A stretch of DNA of 9,100 bases, from the NCBI GenBank assembly GCA_018815145.1, contig JAHIYL010000194.1:1-9100 (forward strand), read 5' to 3'. The notes beneath the pieces were generated by a model. The model worked only from the letters and a program-made list of their open reading frames with translations. It ran no database searches and was not told the origin of the DNA. Position 1 is the first letter of the stretch, and the number at the start of each line of letters is the position of its first letter. The translations under genes were made by a program, and so were the position numbers. This DNA comes from Nanobdellota archaeon. Lineage in GTDB: Archaea > Nanobdellota > Nanobdellia > Woesearchaeales > GW2011-AR15. Of this stretch, positions 6,501-9,100 are shown piece by piece.

Positions 6501-9100
6501 CAGGGAAGTCTGTAAGTGATGAGCCAACTGTACCTGAAGGTATTGTGAAATCAATCCTGTATGACCATGATGAATTCCACCAGCCAGCCGGTGCAGTGAG
6601 ATTTACTATCTGATTTGGCCCATAGATATCATATTCAGTCTCAATCCACATGGATGCAGTGGAATTTATTGTGAATGATCCTGATTCAGAAATATTTTCA
6701 TTTTCAAGCATATCGCTTGCTGTGATGGTATAATTATATTGCCCCATTCTCCAAGTTGAATTGAAATAAGCCTCATACTCATCATTGATGGTATTATAAA
6801 GATAGAATTGCAGGCTTTGGTTAGGCATTGTGACATTTGCCCTCACCCATGATACGCCGTCACTGTCTGTCACATTTGCCCGCAATAAAACAATCTGACC
6901 GATTCCTGTATAATTCGGTTCTGCATATACGTCAAATATAGTTGGTGGAGCAAGAGTTACAGTAAAACTGTATGTCTCAGATGCATTTGTATTTGTCATG
7001 TTATCGCTGCATGTGATGTTCCAAAAATAAGTGCCTTCCTTATTGAATGATTTTGGAAGCAGAACCTCACTGTTGTTCTGAGCGATGATATCAGTCTGGT
7101 TCACTGAACTATTGATCATAAGAGAGCAGTTGAAATTCAAGTTCAATGCATCGACTGCCAGAAAAGAGAAATCAACATTAGGCCCAAGGACCTGGCCATT
7201 TGAAGGCGCTGTCAGATTTATTGCAGGCCCGGTCGTGTCAACAAACAGCGTAAAATTACCTGATGAATTTTCCAATAGGCCAAGATCAATACATGAGACA
7301 TACCATAAATTCTCGCCATCACTCATCCCTTCTACAGAGAAATTGTTTTTCTGATTATTGTAGATTGTACTGTTTGACTGGTTGAATTCACCATTGATGT
7401 AAAGGCTGCAATTGTTGAATCCATTGTTGTCAGAGACATTATAATAAAAAGTGATTTTGCTGGCTGAAGTCCATGACAGATTTGCAGGTGAATCAAGGAT
7501 AACAATCGGTGGCTCTGTATCTCCGTTGATATAAGCATCATCCATGAGGGAAATCGGCTCTGCGCCAATTGCTGAACCATTGCAAAATACAGTCCAGTTA
7601 TATGTACCGCCAAGAGTGAAATTCCTGACAAAGTAATAATCTGTTGAATTGAAAGTCATATTTACCGGAGCTGAATCATCAAAATCAATCTCGCAAAAAA
7701 CATCTGCTCCTCCAATCTGCTCTCCGGAAGTATAATTTGTGTAATTTGCATAGAATGTGATATTCTGATATACGTAGACTGTCTGGTTTCCTCCCAAAAT
7801 ATCTGTGTTATCATAGATTGAAAGTATAGTATTGTTTGTAGCTGAATATGATGAGAACTCTGATACATTGAATGTGAGGTTGTTTCCGGAATATGAGATG
7901 AATGTGCAGACAGCATCTTCGCAAAGACCGAAGTTTCTCAGTATGACTGGTTGTTCAATGAAGTACAGATTGTAGAGCTGGAGGATTGCCTGCTTGTTGA
8001 GCGGAGGTGCCATCTCTGAATTTATGTCAATATAATTGTTGCTGATATCAGAGACAAGATTGAGGTCAAGGCCGTCTGAAAGGTCGACAGGAACAGTGAA
8101 ATTCACCATACCATACATTGGATTCTCCATAATAAAATTTTCAATATCCGATACTTCAACTAGCGAAAGGTTAGTTGTTTTTCCTGAATAGTCAGAGGTG
8201 GTCACCACAGAGAATTGGCGTATGTCTGATGTTTTGTTGTTCCCGAAAGTATCAGAGCATGAGATGTTCCAGAAGTATTTTGCAGGTGAAAGCCCAGCCA
8301 CAACAAAAGTGTTTGATATCTCTGACACCGAAGCATTCTCCTGGCTGAATTGACCGTTTATATTAAGTGTGCAATTCTTCATATCCTCTTCAGGACCAGT
8401 GACATTGAAATCAAAATATAGTATTCCGTCGTTGTCTCCTGAATTATTCATAGGTAAGTCAAGAGTTACATAAACCGCTTTCCTCAGTATAGTAATATTA
8501 TAGATAGTATAATTTGCTCCGGTATTCCCAAGCGTGTCATTTGCATAGGCAAGAATCTCAAAAGGATAACCATTGGGAACAGTTGAAAGATCCCATAGGC
8601 AGCTCTGGCTATCCGAATCGTCACTGCATGCATAATTCCAACCCGGACTGTCAGCCAATTGATACATGAATGTGACTGCATCAACACTGCTCAGAGCATC
8701 AGAAATGCTTGCATTCAGGAAATAATAGTCAACACTTATATTGCTTGAGTTTTGTGGACTTGTGATCACTGAAACAGGGCCGGTATGGTCAATAGTGATA
8801 TTGTATGAGGTATGATTTTCACCTATGAAGCCATTTGTGTCATTTGAATAGGCAAACAATTCATATGAATTCGCATCAGGAAGCCCTGTCAGATCCCATG
8901 AGCAGGAATACGGCTCCATGTCATCTGAGCAGATAGCCTGCCACACAGCTGAACCATTCTCTCTGAACATGAAAGAAACAGTATCAACATCACTTATCGC
9001 ATCAATTGCTGTTGCATTCACATCATAGGTCACTGCAGAAATGTTTGTGAAATTTGCTGGTGCAGAAATACTTGTCAACGGACCGCTAATATCTACAAGA
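1..9100 (-). CDS. Giant modular cell-surface protein (DUF2341/LamG/Ig-like), partial at both ends
   Basis: The reverse complement, with complete codons from 9099 down to 1, reads as 3033 sense codons without a stop. Start and stop lie outside the window, so no signal peptide, ribosome binding site, promoter or membrane anchor can be assessed. Residue numbers in the other entries count from the codon at 9099-9097. The composition is that of a secreted protein: rich in N, S, T, Y and W, poor in Lys and Arg, with no long hydrophobic segment. About 160 N-x-S/T sequons are spread over all modules. Recognisable domains are Ig-like modules with paired Cys, two DUF2341 domains, a LamG-like lectin fold, CARDB/NEW3-like and Big-like modules, one Fn3, and C-terminal R-Y-N/G-Y-W repeats. 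No catalytic motif was seen. The likely role is a surface adhesin or stalk with carbohydrate-binding heads (inference). Arginine is mostly AGA/AGG. The style fits DPANN archaea, chiefly Woesearchaeota-like, with a candidate-phylum bacterium as the alternative. Confidence is high for the open frame, moderate for role and lineage. Confidence 0.95.
502..762 (-). other. Fibronectin type III domain
   Basis: Residues 2780-2866. Landmarks are G-P-E-S-L-D-I-R-L, I-F-L-N-W-T-A-V-P-L-A-E-S-Y-N-V-Y-I-T, Y-T-D-I-Y-A-N and R-R-Y-Y-R-V-G-A-L-R-G. The Trp followed by 'A-E-S-Y-N-V-Y' and the late 'Y-Y-R-V-x-A' are the core Fn3 signature. It is the only Fn3 seen in the window and joins the Ig-like stalk to the C-terminal repeats. 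Confidence 0.8.
763..1326 (-). other. Two Ig-like modules with cysteine pairs
   Basis: Residues 2592-2683 (first strand D-T-V-S-P-V shared with the preceding module) and 2684-2779. The first has A-N-C-S-L-W-G-N-W and I-W-A-V-E-C-F-D-L-V-G. The second opens D-N-T-P-P-T-I-A-L-M-N-P and has F-N-C-T-L-L-V-N and Y-N-W-T-M-N-C-S-D-Q. They are of the same subtype as the pair at 7518-6952, including N-C-[ST]-L and W-x-x-x-C. Confidence 0.75.
1327..1629 (-). repeat. 101-residue S-G-Y-L / D-T-V-S-G-K module, copy B
   Basis: Residues 2491-2591, the gap-free counterpart of residues 1193-1293. Conserved blocks: S-G-Y-L, D-D-T-V-S-G-K-L-R-N, I-W-N-G-L-D-E-G-I-G-F-D-T, S-G-Q-Y-R-A and T-D-P-S-K-N. It ends in D-T-V-S-P-V, again the entry strand of an Ig-like module. 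It is markedly better conserved between the cassettes than the lectin next to it. Confidence 0.8.
1702..2259 (-). other. Jelly-roll (concanavalin-A-like) domain, copy B
   Basis: Residues about 2281-2466. It begins F-Y-D-D-F-E-S-Y-T-V-G and has W-Q-V-N-T-G-T-W-S-V-E-N-V-S-G-N, then G-Y-M-V-F-K-R-M, W-I-D-F-R-H-D-A-V-G-G and a closing A-D-Y-D-L-I-R-I-R-Y-L-A-E-L-E-P-T. The 'F-x-D-D-F-E ... G-x-W-S-V' opening and the terminal 'D-x-I-R-I-R ... E-P' are seen in jelly rolls that accompany DUF2341 in place of a LamG_3 domain. It lacks the F-D-G-L-I-D-E-L-R-I strand of copy A. A lectin function is inferred from the fold only. Confidence 0.65.
2260..2601 (-). other. DUF2341 domain, copy B
   Basis: Residues about 2167-2280. 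It starts S-W-W-N-N-S-Y-L-Y-R-A-S-I-D-V and contains V-N-I-T-L-D-T-T-G-E-K-F, N-D-I-R-I-I-F-W-N, T-E-I-D-R-I-N, A-T-T-I-W-F-K and G-Y-Y-I-Y-Y-G-N-E-E-A. These are the same landmarks as copy A, with N-D-I-R for K-D-I-R and I-Y-Y-G-N for W-A-Y-Y-G-N. It is clearly DUF2341 and more diverged than A. Confidence 0.8.
2971..3264 (-). other. Big/invasin-like beta module
   Basis: Residues 1946-2043. Contains Y-R-G-D-T-I-T-V-Y-A-K-L-D-W-D-N, then G-I-N-G-E-T-I-Y-F-Q-T-S-Y and A-S-N-T-T-G-W-A-V-Y-N-Y. The order 'G-D-T-I-x-V-x-A ... G-x-x-I-x-F ... T-T-G-W-A' fits the Ig-like group that includes Big_1 and macroglobulin-like modules. It closes with F-T-I-N-A-S-Y-S-G-S and I-N-I-S-V-R-D before super-module B. 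Confidence 0.55.
3265..3585 (-). other. CARDB/NEW3-like module
   Basis: Residues 1839-1945. Landmarks are F-N-I-T-G-Y-A-R-N-I-G-Q-T-N-L-T-N-L-T-L, W-T-L-P-V-G-W-E-N, and Y-S-P-D-A-N-Y-D-D-S-T-Q-N-I-A-V. The 'R-N-I-G-x-T-x-L' strand and the terminal Y-D-D-S-T-x-N-I fit CARDB-type repeats. It has no Cys. Probably a stalk module. Confidence 0.55.
3586..3942 (-). other. NEW3/CARDB-like module with a four-cysteine cluster
   Basis: Residues 1720-1838. The start I-N-A-G-G-N-T-T-Y-T-F-N-L-T-N-P-W and the strand L-S-G-L-N-V-T-I-N-C resemble NPCBM-associated NEW3 or CARDB-type modules. Four Cys lie at 1761, 1769, 1771 and 1779 with symmetric spacing of 8, 2 and 8. The module closes with P-L-G-D-F-G-I-N-L-S-F-E-Y-N-N, also typical of NEW3. 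The Cys cluster probably forms two disulfides locking a hairpin (inference). Confidence 0.55.
3943..4320 (-). other. CARDB-like module
   Basis: Residues 1594-1719. The pattern A-D-V-T-V-N-N-T-G-G-L-I-A-H-N-V-E-V-T-L-N-V matches the CARDB adhesion-type strand pair 'v-x-N-x-G ... a-x-x-v-x-v'. A Cys pair (A-C-G-N-L-D-V-G-G-T-C-A-T) occupies the loop where CARDB domains often carry L-x-x-G. It ends with H-K-W-N-I-D-L-N-W-S-N-G-G and V-V-Y-H-I. Probably a structural adhesion module. Confidence 0.6.
4321..4626 (-). other. Big/invasin-like beta module with a cysteine pair
   Basis: Residues 1492-1593. Landmarks are V-T-Y-L-S-P-I-G-G-S, I-D-F-Y-C-M-V-S-D-H-N, then Y-P-I-E-F-Y-V-D-T-T, T-N-S-S-G-I-A-K-T-E-W-N and Y-C-K-I-A-N. 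The order 'I-x-F-Y-V ... T-x-S-S-G-I-A' is the signature of bacterial Ig-like group 1 / invasin-type modules. Two Cys could bridge the strands. It ends in I-N-I-L-V-P before the CARDB-like module. Confidence 0.6.
4627..5220 (-). other. Two Ig-like modules
   Basis: Residues 1294-1391 and 1392-1491. The first continues from D-I-T-P-P-V and contains V-N-F-S-A-N-W-S-D-N and W-F-N-F-R-A-S-D-M-Q-G. The second opens with R-D-V-T-K-P-V-I and contains V-N-I-T-A-V-I-T-D-N and Y-N-A-T-I-F-A-N-D-T-S-N-N. Both have the A-x-D-x-x-[GN] turn typical of Ig-like stalk modules, and neither has a Cys pair, unlike most other Ig-like modules here. Role inferred as spacer. Confidence 0.65.
5221..5523 (-). repeat. 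101-residue S-G-Y-L / D-T-V-S-G-K module, copy A
   Basis: Residues 1193-1293. It aligns without gaps to residues 2491-2591 (1629-1327), with about 44 identities in 101 by hand count. Conserved blocks are S-G-Y-L, D-T-V-S-G-K-x-R-N, I-W-N-G-x-x-E-G-x-G-x-D-T, S-G-x-Y-R-A and T-D-P. The end, D-I-T-P-P-V, is the entry strand of the next Ig-like module. I do not recognise a named family. Its fixed position after a DUF2341-lectin pair suggests it packs against or supports the lectin head (inference). Confidence 0.8.
5605..6255 (-). other. LamG/concanavalin-A-like lectin domain, copy A
   Basis: Residues 949-1165. Canonical LamG_3-type landmarks occur in order: A-V-W-H-M-N near the start, V-F-D-S-T-D-K-N-N-G-T, M-D-F-V-Q-T-D-N-D-Y-I-N-M-G (Tyr at residue 1000), V-F-E-A-F-F-R, I-F-A-K-G-G, W-Y-Y-L-T-I-V-F-D-G, Y-K-N-G-V, L-W-I-G-R-W, and F-D-G-L-I-D-E-L-R-I-S-N (Asp 1145) followed by S-S-D-W-I-D-A-S-Y. 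The fold is a beta jelly roll that often binds glycans and Ca2+. The ligand cannot be read from sequence. This is the most confidently identified domain in the window. Confidence 0.9.
6259..6585 (-). other. DUF2341 domain, copy A
   Basis: Residues 839-947. The start W-W-N-S-S-W-S-Y-R-I-D-F-T-I-P, then T-D-F-P-V-L-L-K-L, K-D-I-R-F-V, L-D-Y-E-I-E-R-W-N, A-E-L-W-V-R-I-P and V-F-W-A-Y-Y-G-N follow the DUF2341 family closely from end to end. In known proteins this domain commonly sits directly before a LamG-type jelly roll, as here. Its biochemical role is not established; it is associated with carbohydrate-binding extracellular proteins. Confidence 0.9.
6952..7518 (-). other. Two tandem Ig-like modules
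   Basis: Residues 528-620 and 621-716. Each opens with a proline-containing start (T-E-P-P-I-V-I-L-D-S-P and D-T-T-G-P-A-I-N-L-T-A-P). Each has N-C-S-L in the first half and a Cys on the F strand in the second (Y-V-S-C-I-D and F-W-N-I-T-C-S-D). This is the commonest Ig-like type in the protein, also seen at 8487-8194 and 1326-763. Lengths of 93-96 residues fit a bacterial/archaeal Ig fold. They lead directly into super-module A. Confidence 0.75.
7519..7845 (-). other. Beta-sandwich module with C-E-I-D-F and W-T-V-F-C pair
   Basis: Residues 419-527. It begins after an N-N-T linker, has a strand V-Y-V-Y-Q-N-I-T-F-Y-A-N-Y-T-N, then a Cys in A-D-V-F-C-E-I-D-F-D-D and a second in Y-N-W-T-V-F-C-N-G-S. 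The Cys spacing suggests an Ig-like disulfide, but the start differs from the D-x-x-x-P modules. Nine sequons fall within about 109 residues, among the densest stretches of the protein. It is probably a structural beta module. Confidence 0.5.
7846..8193 (-). other. Unnamed module ending in F-S-S-Y-S-A
   Basis: Residues 303-418. It lacks the D-x-x-x-P start and W-x-[IV]-x-C strand of its Ig-like neighbours. Visible features are a stretch about 60 residues in with N-K-Q-A-I-L-Q-L-Y-N-L, a short Cys pair (C-E-D-A-V-C), and the ending L-T-F-N-V-S-E-F-S-S-Y-S-A at about residues 408-418. That ending recurs in giant surface proteins of DPANN archaea as I recall them, but I cannot give it a family name. 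It may be a small beta domain; function is unknown. Confidence 0.5.
8194..8487 (-). other. Ig-like module with N-C-T-L / W-N-I-S-C cysteine pair
   Basis: Residues 205-302. The module has N-C-T-L-N-I-N-G on a predicted B/C strand and Y-F-W-N-I-S-C-S-D-T-F-G-N-N on a predicted F strand, the usual disulfide positions of an Ig sandwich. It resembles the modules at 7518-6952 and 1326-763 more than the tandem pair before it, so it is a separate Ig subtype. The role is inferred to be a structural spacer. Confidence 0.7.
8488..9093 (-). repeat. Two tandem 101-residue Ig-like repeats
   Basis: Residues 3-103 and 104-204 align without gaps over 101 positions, with 47 identities by hand count. Shared landmarks, in order, are D-x-x-G-P at the start, the S-x-V-D-x-V-x-F-M core, a W followed by x-x-x-C-S-D-D, then S-C-x-W-D-L, A-Y-x-N-D-T, and a closing Y-N-I-T-I. 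Each copy holds two Cys about 10 residues apart, probably a disulfide. This is the form of archaeal/bacterial Ig-like stalk modules that open with D-x-[TS]-[GP]-P. Copy 1 begins at the window edge, so further copies may lie upstream. A structural spacer role is inferred from tandem repetition. Confidence 0.85.

Larger units (their letters stand above)
5221..6951 (-). repeat. Super-module A: Ig-like + DUF2341 + LamG-like lectin + 101-residue module
   Basis: Residues 717-1293. This is the first of two paralogous cassettes; the second is at 2970-1327. In order: an Ig-like module with the signature F-N-S-T-W-R-M-G-Q-Y-N-Y-T-I; a linker with Y-G-P-N-Q-I-V-N-L-T; DUF2341 starting at W-W-N-S-S-W; a LamG-like domain; and the 101-residue S-G-Y-L module ending in D-I-T-P-P-V. 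All parts have counterparts in B in the same order. A is about 30 residues longer than B, with the extra length in the DUF2341-lectin portion. The cassette probably forms one lectin-like head on the stalk (inference). Confidence 0.85.

Noticed and set aside
7085..7354. Plus-strand open frame of 89 codons
   Set aside because: Antisense to two Ig-like modules with intact Cys motifs; no ribosome binding site or domain supports it.
1..9100. Promoters, terminators, RNA genes, CRISPR repeats or mobile elements
   Set aside because: The whole window is coding on the minus strand. AT-rich patches look promoter-like in places but lie inside conserved domains, and no tRNA, rRNA, direct-repeat array or inverted-repeat-flanked transposase was seen.
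1..9100. Polymorphic toxin, RTX or contact-dependent inhibition protein as an alternative identity
   Set aside because: No Rhs/YD repeats, no G-G-x-G-x-D nonapeptides, no haemagglutinin repeats and no toxin domain are visible; the modules are DUF2341, LamG, Ig-like, CARDB-like and Fn3.

Overview
The window lies entirely inside one very large gene on the minus strand. Reading the reverse complement from position 9099 down to 1 gives 3033 consecutive sense codons. No in-frame stop was found when the whole frame was read by hand. Neither the start codon nor the stop codon is in the window, so the protein exceeds 3033 residues (over 300 kDa). No second gene, RNA gene, mobile element, CRISPR array or intergenic gap is visible.

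The product is a modular, all-beta, extracellular surface protein. From the N-terminal side (high coordinates) to the C-terminal side the order is: two tandem 101-residue Ig-like repeats (9093-8488); an Ig-like module (8487-8194); an unnamed module ending in an F-S-S-Y-S-A motif (8193-7846); a Cys-pair beta module (7845-7519); two Ig-like modules (7518-6952); super-module A (6951-5221), with a DUF2341 domain, a LamG/concanavalin-A-like lectin fold and a 101-residue unnamed module; two Ig-like modules (5220-4627); a Big/invasin-like module (4626-4321); three CARDB/NEW3-like modules (4320-3265); another Big-like module (3264-2971); super-module B (2970-1327), a diverged paralogue of A; two Ig-like modules (1326-763); a fibronectin type III domain (762-502); and two W-N-[LV]-V / R-Y-N repeats, the second cut by the window edge (501-1).

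The combination of DUF2341 plus LamG, many Cys-paired Ig-like modules with N-C-[ST]-L and W-x-[IV]-[ST]-C strands, CARDB-like modules and a C-terminal G-Y-W repeat is typical of giant surface proteins of DPANN archaea, especially Woesearchaeota/Pacearchaeota-like lineages. Supporting signs are AT-rich DNA, arginine encoded almost wholly by AGA/AGG (about 50 against about 9 CGN by hand count), frequent ATA isoleucine, and about 160 N-x-S/T sequons. The lineage is an inference from protein style, and a bacterial candidate-phylum origin is not excluded.

The modules probably form a long, heavily N-glycosylated stalk carrying two lectin-like heads (A and B) for binding glycans or a partner cell. 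The most notable features are the internal duplication of the whole DUF2341-lectin cassette and a conserved 101-residue module downstream of each lectin that I cannot assign to a named family.
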